Part shown: piece after piece, positions 35,917-44,793 of the stretch | How the letters are laid out: every line of letters starts with the position of its first letter | Position numbering within the stretch: the stretch's first letter is position 1 | DNA from: Erythrobacter sp. HL-111 | Lineage (GTDB): Bacteria; Pseudomonadota; Alphaproteobacteria; Sphingomonadales; Sphingomonadaceae | Direction: 5' to 3' | NCBI RefSeq assembly: GCF_900105095.1 | Contig: NZ_LT629743.1 | Location: 2,294,001 to 2,358,000 of the forward strand | Length of the DNA stretch: 64,000 bases | The notes under the pieces: model-generated | Database searches by the model: none | What the model was told of the DNA's origin: nothing | The model's input: the letters and a program-made list of their open reading frames with translations, nothing else | Made by a program: the position numbers and the translations under genes

Positions 35917-37197
35917 TCATTCGCCCGCCCGCCTTTCGCGTTCGACCTCCCGCCAGCCGATGTCGCGGCGGCAGAAGCCGGTCGGGAAGGATATCCGGTC
36001 CACCGCCGCATAGGCGCGCGCCTGCGCCTCGGTCACGCTCGGCGCCGTGGCGGTGACGTTCAGCACCCGCCCGCCATTGGCGACGAGCGCGCCGTCCTTC
36101 ACCGCCGTGCCCGCGTGGAAGACCTTCGCCCCGTCGGCCTCGCTTTCGCCGAGATCGATCGCCCCGCCCTTCTCCGGCGTTCCGGGATAGCCTTTGGCCG
36201 CCATCACGACGGTGAGCGCGGTGTCGGGCGAGAAGTCGGGCCGCACGCCCGCCAGTTCCGCCCGCGCGCAGGCGAGCATGATCGCGGCGAGATCGCCCCT
36301 CAGGCGCATCATCAGCACCTGGCATTCGGGATCGCCGAAACGGCAGTTGTATTCGATCAGCTTCGGCCCCGCCCCGGTCAGCATCAGCCCGGCGTAGAGC
36401 ACGCCGGTATAGGGATGGCCGTCGGCCGCCATCGTCTCGACCGTGGGGCGGATGATTTCCTCCATCACCCGCTCCTCGAGTTCGGGGGTGAGGACCGGCG
36501 CGGGCGAATAGGCGCCCATGCCGCCGGTGTTCGGTCCCGTATCGCCCGCGCCCACGCGCTTGTGATCCTGCGCGCTGCCGAAAGGGAGGATGAAGCTGCC
36601 GTCGGCCAGGGCGAAGAAGCTCGCCTCCTCGCCCGCCATGTATTCCTCGATCACGACCTCGGCCCCCGCTTCCCCGAACTGGCCGCCGAACATGTCGGCG
36701 AGCGCGATCTCGGCCGCCTCGATATCGTCCGCGATCACCACGCCCTTGCCCGCGGCGAGCCCGTCGGCCTTGAGCACGTAGGGCGGCTCGAACCGGGCAA
36801 GCGCGGCGCGCGCCTCGTCGAGCGAGGCGGCGCGGACATAGCCTGCGGTCGGGATCCCGGCGCGCGCGCACAGGTCCTTGGTGAAGCCCTTCGACCCTTC
36901 GAGCCGCGCGGCCGCGGCCGACGGGCCGAACACGGCGATGGCCTCCTGCCGCAAGGCATCGGCGAGCCCGGCCACCAGCGGGGCCTCGGGTCCGACGACG
37001 ACCAGAGCGATGTCCCGCTCGCGGCAGAACCGCACGATCGCCGCGTGGTCCTCCACCTCGAGCGCAACGCATTCGGCGTGTTCGGCGATGCCGGGATTGC
37101 CGGGCGCGGCATAAAGGCTTGAAAGGCTCGGGGATTGCGCCAGCTTCCATGCTAGCGCATGTTCGCGCCCGCCCGATCCCAGCAACAGGACATTCAT
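35917..37197 (-). CDS. purD: Phosphoribosylamine--glycine ligase
   Basis: Second step of purine synthesis, ATP-dependent. The 426-residue protein has the family start [21 protein letters not shown], the loop [36 protein letters not shown], and the ATP-grasp core [15 protein letters not shown] and [13 protein letters not shown]. The ATG at 37197 fits the family. It overlaps, head to head, the xseA start codon at 37196-37198, so the two divergent starts share bases, and promoters must lie inside the opposite gene. Confidence 0.96.
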   Translation of the reverse strand: MNVLLLGSGGREHALAWKLAQSPSLSSLYAAPGNPGIAEHAECVALEVEDHAAIVRFCRERDIALVVVGPEAPLVAGLADALRQEAIAVFGPSAAAARLEGSKGFTKDLCARAGIPTAGYVRAASLDEARAALARFEPPYVLKADGLAAGKGVVIADDIEAAEIALADMFGGQFGEAGAEVVIEEYMAGEEASFFALADGSFILPFGSAQDHKRVGAGDTGPNTGGMGAYSPAPVLTPELEERVMEEIIRPTVETMAADGHPYTGVLYAGLMLTGAGPKLIEYNCRFGDPECQVLMMRLRGDLAAIMLACARAELAGVRPDFSPDTALTVVMAAKGYPGTPEKGGAIDLGESEADGAKVFHAGTAVKDGALVANGGRVLNVTATAPSVTEAQARAYAAVDRISFPTGFCRRDIGWREVERERRAGE

Positions 37198-38857
37198 GGC
37201 TCGCACCCCTTCAGACAGCAATGACGCCGGGCTGTTAGCGCGCGCGCGGCAGGGCGACAACGCCGCGCCGCTTTCGATCACCGAGATTTCCAACCTGCTC
37301 AAGCGCACGGTCGAGGACCGTTTCGGCCATGTCCGCCTGCGCGGGGAATTGTCGGGGGTGAAACGGGCGGCTTCGGGCCACCTCTATTGCTGCCTCAAGG
37401 ACGACAGGGCCGTGATCGACGGGGTGATGTGGCGCGGGAACACCGGTCGGCTCTCCTTCGCGCCGGAGGACGGGCTGGAGGTGATCGCGACCGGCAAGCT
37501 CACCACCTATGCCGGGCGTTCGAAATACCAGGTCGTGATCGAGAGCCTCGAACTCGCGGGCGAGGGGGCGCTGCTGGCGCTGCTGGAAAAGACCCGCGCG
37601 CGGCTCGCCGCCGAAGGCCTCTTCGCGCCCGAGCGCAAGCGCGCGCTGCCCTTCCTGCCGCGCACGATCGGGGTCGTGACCTCGCCCACGGGTTCGGTCA
37701 TCCGCGACATCCTCCACCGCCTCGCCGACCGTTTCCCGAGCCATGTCGTCGTGTGGCCGGTGCTGGTGCAGGGCCAGGGCGCGGCGGAGCAGGTCAGCGC
37801 GGCGATCCGCGGGTTCGACGCGCTGGCGCCCGGCGGGCCGGTGGCGCGGCCCGACCTCCTCATCGTCGCGCGCGGCGGCGGGTCGATCGAGGACCTGTGG
37901 AGCTTCAACGAGGAAATCGTGGTGCGCGCGATCGCCGGATGCTCGATCCCGGTGATCTCCGCCGTCGGTCACGAGACCGACACGACCCTCGCCGATTTCG
38001 CCGCCGACCGCCGCGCCCCCACGCCGACCGCGGCGGCGGAAATGGCCGTCCCCGTGCTGCGCGACCTCGCCCTGACGCTGGCCGATTACGCCAATCGCAA
38101 GCGCCGCGCGGTCCATCGCCCGGTCGAACTCGGGCGCGAACGGCTCGAGGCGCGGGTCCGCCGGATGCCTGCCCCCGCAGACTTGCTGCAAGCCCGGGCG
38201 CAGCGCCTCGACGAGGCGGCCGAGCGGCTGCGCCGCGGGCTGTTCGACCGTGCCGGGCGGGGGCGCGAGCGGCTCGTGGGGGTTGCCGCACGGCTCCAGC
38301 CGGGTGTCCTGACGCGCTCGCACGCAGAGGCGCAGCGCCGGCTCGACGCGGCGCGGCTGGTCCCCGCCCTGGTCCGGCGGCCGCTGCGCGAGGCGGGCGA
38401 CCGGCTCGGCGAGAGTTCCGCCCGCCTGGGCCGTGCGCTGCTCGACCGGACCACCGAAGGCCGCGGGCGGCTGGTCGGGGTGTCGGCGCGGCTCCACCCG
38501 CGGATGCTCGCGCGCTCGCACGCCGAGGCCGGGCGCCGGCTGGCCGCGGCGCGGCTGGTCCCGGCGCTGGTGGAGCGGCCGCTGCGCGAGGCGGGCGAAA
38601 GGCTCGCGGCGCTGGCGCGGCTGGCGGAACAGCTCCACCCGGAACGGCCGCTGGCGCGCGGCTATGCGATCGTGCGCTCGGCTGCGGGCGAGGCGCTGAC
38701 CAACAGGGCGAGCGCCGCGCGCGAACCGGCGCTCTCGCTGCAATTCGCCGACGGCACGCTCGGCGTCGTTCCGGCCGATTCGCCGGGCGCCAGGCCGCGT
38801 TCCCCCGGTCCGAAGACCTCCCCCGTCGCCCCGGCGCAGGACGATTTGTTCGGATAG
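37196..38857 (+). CDS. xseA: Exodeoxyribonuclease VII large subunit, with internal duplication
   Basis: Single-strand-specific exonuclease of mismatch and DNA repair. The 553-residue product (E. coli about 456) has the OB-fold N-terminus ([41 protein letters not shown]), the catalytic domain ([67 protein letters not shown]) and a long coiled-coil region, with the usual C-terminal segment [12 protein letters not shown] 66-residue unit of the coiled coil is repeated near the end, which accounts for the extra length. Its start overlaps the purD start. Confidence 0.94.
   Translation: MARTPSDSNDAGLLARARQGDNAAPLSITEISNLLKRTVEDRFGHVRLRGELSGVKRAASGHLYCCLKDDRAVIDGVMWRGNTGRLSFAPEDGLEVIATGKLTTYAGRSKYQVVIESLELAGEGALLALLEKTRARLAAEGLFAPERKRALPFLPRTIGVVTSPTGSVIRDILHRLADRFPSHVVVWPVLVQGQGAAEQVSAAIRGFDALAPGGPVARPDLLIVARGGGSIEDLWSFNEEIVVRAIAGCSIPVISAVGHETDTTLADFAADRRAPTPTAAAEMAVPVLRDLALTLADYANRKRRAVHRPVELGRERLEARVRRMPAPADLLQARAQRLDEAAERLRRGLFDRAGRGRERLVGVAARLQPGVLTRSHAEAQRRLDAARLVPALVRRPLREAGDRLGESSARLGRALLDRTTEGRGRLVGVSARLHPRMLARSHAEAGRRLAAARLVPALVERPLREAGERLAALARLAEQLHPERPLARGYAIVRSAAGEALTNRASAAREPALSLQFADGTLGVVPADSPGARPRSPGPKTSPVAPAQDDLFG
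38255..38611 (+). repeat. Tandem 198-bp duplication inside xseA
   Basis: Two copies of a coiled-coil unit share the anchor RSHAEA and the block [16 protein letters not shown]. The copies' anchors lie at about 38315 and 38513, a 198-bp period, and they differ at several bases, so the event is not recent. Coordinates of the outer limits are approximate. Confidence 0.7.
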
Positions 38858-38881
38858 GGCGGCGGTGCTATGGAAAGTCCC

Positions 38882-39085
38882 ATGTTGATGTCCACCTCCG
38901 ACAAGGCCGCCAAGCTCTATTACGGGCCTGCCAATTTCCGTGTCCTGCGTCCCGGCCAGCACGTCGTGTGCGCGGTGACGGGCGCGATCATCCCGCTCGA
39001 CGAATTGCGTTACTGGAGCGCCGAGCGGCAGGAGGCCTATGCCTCCGCCGAGATCGCGACCCGGCGCCTGCTCGACCGGGAATGA
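38882..39085 (+). CDS. DUF2093 domain protein
   Basis: A 67-residue protein of an alphaproteobacterial family of unknown function. The core reads AAKLYYGPANFRVLRPGQHV, CAVTGAIIPLDELRYWS and ERQEAYASAEIATRRLLD. There is a pair of cysteine-free short beta strands and one C-terminal helix. It lies 24 bp after xseA and overlaps the M23 peptidase by 4 bp, suggesting one transcript. Confidence 0.85.
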   Translation: MLMSTSDKAAKLYYGPANFRVLRPGQHVVCAVTGAIIPLDELRYWSAERQEAYASAEIATRRLLDRE

Positions 39086-39987
39086 CCCGGGTGCACCCGC
39101 GCCGCGCGCTGGCGGCGGCCGCGGCGGGCGCGCTCGCGCTCGTCGCCGCCGGTCCGGGAGGCGGGGCCGCCGCTGCGCCCGATGGAGCGGCACCGGACGA
39201 CCCCGCCCCGACCCGACCGGCCGAACCCGCGCGGGCGCACTTCGCGATCGAGGGCCGGCTCATCCAGGGCGGCTACCTGCGCGGCACCGCGCCCGCCGGG
39301 GCCACCCGCGTGACCCTCGCCGACCGGGAGGTCGCGCTCGCCCCGGACGGCCGCTTCTTCGCCGCCTTCGACCGCGACGCGCCCGAAACGCTCGTGCTCG
39401 AAGCCGTCATGCCCGACGGGCGGACGCTGCGCCGCGAACTCGCCGTCGCCCGGCGGCAATGGGATATCGAACGGGTCAACGTGCCCAAGCGCAGTGGCGG
39501 CACCAGCGAGGCGTGGTGGCGCAAGCGCAAGCCCGAATGGGAAGCGATCGTCGCCGCCCGCGCGCAGGAGACCGGCGCGACCGGCTGGCGGCAGGATTTC
39601 GTCTGGCCGGTCAAGGGGCGGATCTCCGGCCGTTTCGGGCGTCAGAGGATCTACCAGGGCGAACCGGGCAGCTATCATTCCGGCATCGACATCGCGCCGG
39701 GTGCCGGCACGCCCTTCGTCGCCCCGGCGGACGGAGTCGTGGTGCTCGCCCGCACCGGCTTCAGCCTCGAGGGCTCGCTCATCATCATCGACCATGGCAT
39801 GGGGCTCAACAGCGCCTTCCTCCACGCCTCCAGGATCGTGGTCGAGGAAGGCGAGGCGGTCACGCAGGGCCAGCATATCGGCAATGTCGGGGCGAGCGGG
39901 CGGGCGACGGGGCCGCACCTGCACTGGAGCCTCATGTGGAAGGACTGGCGGCTCGACCCGCTGCTGCTCGCGGGGCCGATGGACTGA
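39082..39987 (+). CDS. M23-family metallopeptidase, LytM-like
   Basis: Exported endopeptidase (or catalytically inactive activator) acting on peptidoglycan cross-links. The 301-residue protein has an N-terminal secretion segment (ALAAAAAGALALVAAG), a middle region and a C-terminal M23 domain (VWPVKGRISGRFGRQRIY, PGSYHSGIDIAPGAGTPFVAPADGVVV, TGPHLHWSLMWK). The zinc ligands are the His and Asp of HSGID and the His of HLHW. All are present, so it should be active. It overlaps the DUF2093 gene. Confidence 0.9.
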   Translation: MTRVHPRRALAAAAAGALALVAAGPGGGAAAAPDGAAPDDPAPTRPAEPARAHFAIEGRLIQGGYLRGTAPAGATRVTLADREVALAPDGRFFAAFDRDAPETLVLEAVMPDGRTLRRELAVARRQWDIERVNVPKRSGGTSEAWWRKRKPEWEAIVAARAQETGATGWRQDFVWPVKGRISGRFGRQRIYQGEPGSYHSGIDIAPGAGTPFVAPADGVVVLARTGFSLEGSLIIIDHGMGLNSAFLHASRIVVEEGEAVTQGQHIGNVGASGRATGPHLHWSLMWKDWRLDPLLLAGPMD

Positions 39988-39988
39988 A

Positions 39989-40966
39989 ATGCGGGCGGGG
40001 CGGCTGATCGGGGCGCTCGGCGTCGCGTTGCTGTGCGCGCCGGGCACCTTCGTGCGGACGCCGATGGCCGAAGAAATGCCGCATCCGACCGGGCCGGAAC
40101 GGATCGCGGGGCCGGCGCCGACCGGGGATCCGGCGTGGCAGGTCGCGGGGGTGTGGCGCTATGCGGCGGATCATCGCTATTTCGGCGGCTTTTCCGCGCT
40201 GCTGCCGCTGGACGGGGAGCGCCTGCAGGCCTTTTCCGACCGCGGCGCGCGCTTCACCTTCGTCGAACCCGACTCACGGGTCCGCGGCGCAGGGGGGCGC
40301 CCCGCCGGCCGGTCGCCGGTGGTGCTCCAGCCGGTCGAGAAGGGTTTCGAGGAGGATCTCAAGGACATCGAATCCGCCGCCCGCGATCCGGCGACGGGGA
40401 CCTACTGGCTCGGCTTCGAAGGGCTGCACGCGGTCCACCGCTACACCGCGGCGGATGAGCCCGACGGCCTGCGCGTGCTCGAGGACGAGGTCGACTGGCC
40501 GGCCAACAGCGGGGCCGAAGCGATGCTGCGCCTGCCCGACGGGCGCTTCATGGTGCTGCCCGAGGGGGAAGAGGAGGGGCTGTTGTTCCCGTCCGACCCG
40601 GTCGCCGGCGGCGTGCCCGAAGCCTTCGCCTTCCGCCCTCCGGTCGAAGGCTACGCCCCGACCGATCTCGCCCGCCTGCCCGACGGGCGGCTCTTGCTGC
40701 TGATGCGGCGCACGGTTTTCGCCCTGCCGCCCTTCGAGACGCTGCTGGCGATCGGGCCGCCGCCGCGCGCGGGCGGGACCTGGGCCCCGCAGGTCGCGCT
40801 GCGGCTCGATCCCGTCATCCCGAGCGACAATTACGAGGGGCTGGCGATCCGGCCGCTGGCGGACGGGAAGGCGGCGGTTTGGATCGTCGCGGACGACAAC
40901 CTGTCGGTGATGCAGCGCACGCTTCTGGCCAAGCTGGTGTTCGACCCCGCCGCCGAAGCCGAGTGA
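39989..40966 (+). CDS. Esterase-like activity of phytase family protein
   Basis: Exported beta-propeller protein. The 325 residues start with a short signal (IGALGVALLCAPG) and show FGGFSALLPLDGERLQAFSDRG, GFEEDLKDIESAARDPATGTYWLGFEG, AEAMLRLPDGRFMVLPEG and SDNYEGLAI, which recall the phytase-like esterase domain (PF13449). The catalytic detail is unclear, and many members have no proven substrate. It follows the M23 gene after 1 bp and is the last gene of the xseA operon. Confidence 0.8.
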   Translation: MRAGRLIGALGVALLCAPGTFVRTPMAEEMPHPTGPERIAGPAPTGDPAWQVAGVWRYAADHRYFGGFSALLPLDGERLQAFSDRGARFTFVEPDSRVRGAGGRPAGRSPVVLQPVEKGFEEDLKDIESAARDPATGTYWLGFEGLHAVHRYTAADEPDGLRVLEDEVDWPANSGAEAMLRLPDGRFMVLPEGEEEGLLFPSDPVAGGVPEAFAFRPPVEGYAPTDLARLPDGRLLLLMRRTVFALPPFETLLAIGPPPRAGGTWAPQVALRLDPVIPSDNYEGLAIRPLADGKAAVWIVADDNLSVMQRTLLAKLVFDPAAEAE

Positions 40967-40978
40967 CGCGGTAACGCG

Positions 40979-41010
40979 AAAAAGGGCGTGACGGGTCGCC
41001 CCGCACGCCC
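40979..41010 (-). terminator. Intrinsic terminator of rpmB
   Basis: On the minus strand, stem GGGCGTG (complement of 41004-41010) and CACGCCC (complement of 40984-40990), then five T (complement of 40979-40983). It lies 25 bp beyond the rpmB stop and could also serve the esterase gene on the plus strand, though with a poor U tract. Confidence 0.8.
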
Positions 41011-41035
41011 ATTCGATGCAGGAACGGACCGCCCG

Positions 41036-41323
41036 TCAGGCGGAAGGGGCAGCCTTCTTGAGCTCGCGCTTCACCTTGAGCGCGCGCGGGGAAAGCTTTT
41101 CGTCGCTGGTCTTGAGCAACCAGTTGTCGAGCCCGCCATTGTGTTCGACCGAGCGCAGGCCCTGGGTCGAGACGCGGAACTTGAAGCTGCGGTCGAGCTT
41201 TTCCGACAGCAGCGTGACGTTCTGCAGGTTGGGCAGGAAGACGCGCTTCGTCTTGTTGTTGGCGTGGCTCACATTGTGGCCGACCTGGCGGCCCTTGCCG
41301 GTCAGTTCGCAAATCCGCGACAT
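41036..41323 (-). CDS. rpmB: 50S ribosomal protein L28
   Basis: Large-subunit protein of 95 residues. It has the family opening [24 protein letters not shown], and [24 protein letters not shown]. No zinc-binding CxxC pair is seen, so it is the zinc-free type. It stands alone with its own terminator. Confidence 0.97.
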   Translation of the reverse strand: MSRICELTGKGRQVGHNVSHANNKTKRVFLPNLQNVTLLSEKLDRSFKFRVSTQGLRSVEHNGGLDNWLLKTSDEKLSPRALKVKRELKKAAPSA

Positions 41324-41538
41324 GATATCTCTCGTTTCATCGTGTTGGCGGGCGAGCCTGCCGGGGCCTCGAAAACGATTCGGCCTCGCGGAAACTCGGT
41401 TTGACCCGGAAAGCGGCGTGCATAGCCACGGGGGGTCCGATCGTCAAGGCGGAACATCCGCCCAGCCTGCCACGTTGATGCCACGATCACCAAAGGCGCG
41501 ACCTTTTCGACCAGCGCCGTCACATTGGAGGAAATGCC

Positions 41539-41778
41539 ATGAACCGGATCATCGCAACCGCTTTCGCCGCCACCGCCGCGTTCGGCCTCGCCGCCTGCGA
41601 CGTCGAACAGACCGAGGAAGGCGAGATGCCCGAAGTCGAGGGGATGCCGACCGTCGAAGGCGGCAACATGCCCGAATACGACGTCGATGGCCCCGAAGTC
41701 GATGTCGAAACCGAGGAACGCACTGTCGAAGTTCCCGATGTTGATGTAACCACGCCCGAGGATGACGAGGTCGAATGA
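41539..41778 (+). CDS. Small acidic lipoprotein
   Basis: A 79-residue protein with a lipobox (AAFGLAACDV, Cys at residue 20) and a mature part of almost only Glu, Asp, Val, Met, Pro and Gly with short recurring units (VEGMPTVEGGNMP, VDVETEERTVEVPDVDV). It is very acidic and probably disordered. Its function is unknown, and divalent-cation binding is possible. It lies 28 bp before tadA and is not related to it by function. Confidence 0.65.
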   Translation: MNRIIATAFAATAAFGLAACDVEQTEEGEMPEVEGMPTVEGGNMPEYDVDGPEVDVETEERTVEVPDVDVTTPEDDEVE

Positions 41779-41805
41779 TCAGGCCGCACGGCGGCCCGTG
41801 ACCGG

Positions 41806-42303
41806 GTGACGGGGCCGGAAAGCGCCGGGGCAACGCCCCGCTGGCCGGTTCCCGAACCGATGCGCGCCGCCTTGCAGGCAGCACAGGACGCGGCGCTGGC
41901 CGGGGAAGTCCCGGTCGGCGCCGCCGTCGTGCGGCAGGGCGCGATCATCGCGCTCGCCGCGAACGCCACCCGCTCGCCGCCCGATCCGACCGGCCATGCC
42001 GAGATCCGCGCGCTGCGGATGGCGGCCGAGGCGCTGGGGGAGGAACGGCTGACCGGGTGCGATCTCTACGTCACGCTCGAGCCCTGCGCGATGTGCGCCG
42101 GGGCCATCGCCCATGCCCGCATCGCGCGGCTCTATTACGCCGCGAGCGATCCCAAGGGCGGCGCGGTCGAACACGGCGCCCGGGTGTTCGAACAGGCGCA
42201 ATGCCTCCACCGGCCCGAAGTCTATGCAGGCATGGGCGAGGCCGAGGCGGCGGAATTGCTGCGCGAATTCTTCAGGGAGCGGCGCCAGGCCCCCCGGCCC
42301 TAG
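41806..42303 (+). CDS. tadA: tRNA-specific adenosine deaminase (nucleoside deaminase family)
   Basis: Converts A34 to inosine in tRNA-Arg(ACG). The 165-residue product has the zinc site HAE (TGHAEIRALRMA, about residue 63) and PCAMCAGA (about residues 92-99), plus YVTLEPC and the closing helix. The GTG at 41806 is likely, with an alternative internal Met (MRAALQAAQDAA) about 20 residues on. Length and motifs fit TadA, but a guanine/cytosine deaminase relative cannot be ruled out. Confidence 0.88.
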   Translation: MTGPESAGATPRWPVPEPMRAALQAAQDAALAGEVPVGAAVVRQGAIIALAANATRSPPDPTGHAEIRALRMAAEALGEERLTGCDLYVTLEPCAMCAGAIAHARIARLYYAASDPKGGAVEHGARVFEQAQCLHRPEVYAGMGEAEAAELLREFFRERRQAPRP

Positions 42304-42313
42304 AAACGCGCGG

Positions 42314-43060
42314 CTAGCTCCGCAGCCAGGCCAGCGCCTCGTCCTCCTCGTCGAGATCGAAGGTCCGCACTTCGGGCTTGACCAGCGCGCCGAAGGTCCC
42401 GGCCATCGCCCGCAGCCAGTCCGGCCCGCCGACCACGGCATAGCGCTCGCAATGCCTGAGCAGGTCGATCTTGGAGTTCATCGCGTGGCGGCTGAGCGCG
42501 GCATCGGCTTCGAACCCGTGCCACTTGCGGATCACCACCATCAGCTTCGAGCAGTCCGTCCCCGCAAGCCGCGCGCGGACCGAATCGAGCACGCGTTCCG
42601 CCTCCTCGCGGTCGATCCGGCCGACCACTTCGAACGCCGCGATGTCCGCCCCTAGGTCGAGTTCGTTCACCGCGCCGCCATGGGGATGGTCGCTTTCGCC
42701 CAGCACCCAGGCGCGCGCGGCGTCCATCTCGTCCTCGTCATAGACCGCGTAGGCGATCCCCGGCAGCAGCGCGCTTTCCAGCCGGGCGGCGCCGCGCAGC
42801 CATTCCTCGTCCGAGACGACCGCGATACGATCGAGCGAATAGAGCCAGCGCACCAGCGCGGGAAGGTGGGCGATTTCCTCGCTCATCGCCGAAAGGGACC
42901 ATCCGGCGAGGCTGACGAGGTCGATCAGCACGCTGCCGCCTTCGCCGGCCGCCTGGCGGTCCCTGACAAAGGTCACGAAGGCGCGCGCGTCGTCCTCGCC
43001 GAATTCGCCGTAGATCGCGATCCGGTGGACGTTGTCTGCGATTTTCTCGATGTCGATCAT
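42314..43060 (-). CDS. Protein with two tandem SpoIIAA-like (STAS-fold) domains
   Basis: A 248-residue protein with two units of about 120 residues: MIDIEKIADNVHRIAIYGEF then DARAFVTFVRDRQ, and later FEVVGRIDREEAERVLDSVRARL. Each has a beta-strand/helix order like PF11964 (SpoIIAA-like), and each includes WL (EEWLRGAARLES; PDWLRAMAGTFG) before an acidic C-terminal segment (YDEDEMDAARAWV; DLDEEDEALAWL). No phosphorylatable Ser of the sporulation type is evident. It converges on tadA with only 10 bp between the stops. Confidence 0.7.
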   Translation of the reverse strand: MIDIEKIADNVHRIAIYGEFGEDDARAFVTFVRDRQAAGEGGSVLIDLVSLAGWSLSAMSEEIAHLPALVRWLYSLDRIAVVSDEEWLRGAARLESALLPGIAYAVYDEDEMDAARAWVLGESDHPHGGAVNELDLGADIAAFEVVGRIDREEAERVLDSVRARLAGTDCSKLMVVIRKWHGFEADAALSRHAMNSKIDLLRHCERYAVVGGPDWLRAMAGTFGALVKPEVRTFDLDEEDEALAWLRS

Positions 43061-43176
43061 GTGTTCACCTCCGGTCGGAACCCCTGCATCCGCCGCCGAC
43101 AATAACAGGACGCGATCCCGCCACGCCAGCGCCCTTCGCCGGGCCTGCCCTGCCGGTCGGCGGACGACCGGGTGCG

Positions 43177-43608
43177 CTATTCGAACACTGCCGGGTCCTC
43201 CGGCCGCCGGGCGAACCACGCGTTCGCCGCGCGGGTATAGAGCAGCGCGACCGCAAGGAGCGAGAGCGACTGGCCGAGAAGCACGCCCGGCAGGGCATAG
43301 AGCATCGGCAGGTTGGACAGGATCAGCGCCACCTTGACCAGCGCCATCGCGGTGATGAACCCGCGCGCGAAGCGGCTGGCGAGGAGCCAGACCGCGGCGA
43401 TGGGGATGAGCTCCACCGTGAACCAGGCCGAGCTCGCCACGATCGTCCAGTCGCGGTTCCATTCGAAGCCGAGCCCCAGCGAGCGCAGGATCTCCGCCTG
43501 GGCGGGCAGGTCCCACAGCGCGGTGGCGAGGTTCCAGGCGGCCAGCGCTAGCAGCATCGCGGCGAAGGCGTTGACGGCCGGCGGGCGCGGTCCCCTGACG
43601 CGTCGCAC
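43177..43608 (-). CDS. Four-helix membrane protein, uncharacterised
   Basis: A 143-residue membrane protein with four hydrophobic helices (NAFAAMLLALAAWNLATALW, WFTVELIPIAAVWLLA, FITAMALVKVALILSNLPML, GVLLGQSLSLLAVALLYT). The GTG at 43608 is 4 bp after the nadC stop and gives a sensible N-terminus; the open frame continues upstream inside nadC. It is probably co-transcribed with nadC. The family is not recognised. Confidence 0.65.
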   Translation of the reverse strand: MRRVRGPRPPAVNAFAAMLLALAAWNLATALWDLPAQAEILRSLGLGFEWNRDWTIVASSAWFTVELIPIAAVWLLASRFARGFITAMALVKVALILSNLPMLYALPGVLLGQSLSLLAVALLYTRAANAWFARRPEDPAVFE

Positions 43609-43612
43609 CGGG

Positions 43613-44479
43613 CTATTCCGGCTGGAAGTCGAGGCCGATGTCGGCCGCCGGGGCGCTCTGGGTGAGCCGCCCGACCGAGACGTAGTCGACACCGCTCGCC
43701 GCGATGTCCGCGATGGTGGAAAGGTCGATTCCCCCGCTCGCCTCGGTCGCGGCGCGCCCGGCGATCAGGGCGACCGCTTCGCGCAGCGTGCCGGGGTCCA
43801 TGTTGTCGAGGAGGATGTGATGCGCCCCCGCCGCGATCGCCGGTTCGATCTGGTCCGGCCGGTCGACCTCGCAGATGATCGGGCTGACGCGCGCCTGCGC
43901 CGCGCGGCGCACCGCCTCGGAGACGCTGCCCGCGACCGCGACGTGGTTGTCCTTGATCATGCCCGCGTCCCACAGGCCCATGCGGTGGTTTTGCGCGCCG
44001 CCCATCCGGACCGCGTATTTCTCGAGCGCGCGCAGGCCCGGCAGGGTCTTGCGGGTGTCGAGCAGGATGCAGGTCGCGCTGCCCTGCCGCATCGCCTCGA
44101 CATAGGCGCGGGTCATGGTGGCGATGCCGGAGAGGTGCTGGACGGTGTTGAGCGCGCTGCGCTCGGCGGTGAGCAGCGCGCGGGCCTTGCCGGAGAGGCG
44201 CAGGAGCTCGCTCCCGGCCTCGACCGCGTCGCCGTCGGCCGCCAGCCGCTCGATCGCGCAATCGGGATCGAGCGCGCGGAAGAACGCCTCGGCCAGCGGC
44301 AGGCCGGCGACGACGATCGCATCGCGGCTGTCCATGACGCCGGAAAAGCGCGCCTCGGCCGGGATGACGCTGTCCGACGTGACATCGCGCCCGCCGCCTT
44401 CGATCCCTTCGCCGAGGTCCTCGGCAAGCGTATCGCGGACGAAGCGGTCAAGGTCGAAGCCGGGCAGCGCGAAGGTCAT
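43613..44479 (-). CDS. nadC: Nicotinate-nucleotide diphosphorylase (carboxylating)
   Basis: Quinolinate phosphoribosyltransferase of the de novo NAD pathway. The 288-residue product has family blocks: AEDLGEGIEGGGRDVTSDSVIP, ARALLTAERSALNTVQHLSGIAT, DTRKTLPGLRALEKYAVRMGGAQNHRMGLWDAGMIKDNH, and CEVDRPDQ to LLDNMDPGTLREA, with ASGGIDLSTIADIAASGVDYVSVG. The ATG at 44479 is favoured because the longer frame upstream runs through the hairpin-repeat region. nadA and nadB are not in the window. Confidence 0.95.
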   Translation of the reverse strand: MTFALPGFDLDRFVRDTLAEDLGEGIEGGGRDVTSDSVIPAEARFSGVMDSRDAIVVAGLPLAEAFFRALDPDCAIERLAADGDAVEAGSELLRLSGKARALLTAERSALNTVQHLSGIATMTRAYVEAMRQGSATCILLDTRKTLPGLRALEKYAVRMGGAQNHRMGLWDAGMIKDNHVAVAGSVSEAVRRAAQARVSPIICEVDRPDQIEPAIAAGAHHILLDNMDPGTLREAVALIAGRAATEASGGIDLSTIADIAASGVDYVSVGRLTQSAPAADIGLDFQPE

Positions 44480-44497
44480 GTAACCGTGCATACCCGG

Positions 44498-44660
44498 TCG
44501 CGCAGCGACCGCAAGGCCGACCGGCCGCCCGCAGGCGCCCGGCCCCGCAAGGGGCCGGAACAGCGCCGAGGATCGACCCGAACGCTCGCGCAGCGACCGC
44601 AAGGCCGACCGGCCGCCCGCAGGCGCCCGGCCCCGCAAGGGGCCGGAACAGCGCCGAGGA
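44498..44660. repeat. Two perfect 75-bp direct repeats
   Basis: Copies at 44498-44572 and 44586-44660 are identical, with a 13-bp spacer and a period of 88 bp. Each holds a perfect hairpin CCGGCCCC-GCAA-GGGGCCGG with a GNRA-type loop. The identity suggests a recent duplication. They are non-coding, just upstream of nadC on the minus strand. Confidence 0.9.
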
Positions 44661-44793
44661 GGCGCGCCCGGATGGGCGCGCCCCACAAAACGGACTCGCA
44701 GGGTCCGCAAGCGCGACCGCGCGCCCGCAGCGGGCGCAGCTCTGCTGCGCGTCTAGCGAGGACGCAGCCCCGGATGGGGCTGCGCCAAGAAAA
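44661..44793. repeat. Hairpin cluster next to the 75-bp repeats
   Basis: At least four GC-rich stem-loops in 130 bp: GGCGCGCCC-GGAT-GGGCGCGCC (near 44661), GCCCGC-AGC-GGGC (near 44724), CGCAGC-TCT-GCTGCG (near 44737), and CGCAGCCCC-GGAT-GGGGCTGCG (44763-44784). The last lies 10 bp after the stop of the LytTR gene on the minus strand and may be its terminator, though there is no T run. The region 44480-44793 has no gene. Confidence 0.75.

Noticed and set aside
44498..44660. CRISPR array
   Set aside because: Only two repeats of 75 bp with a single 13-bp spacer; CRISPR repeats are about 24-40 bp with longer variable spacers, and no cas gene is present.
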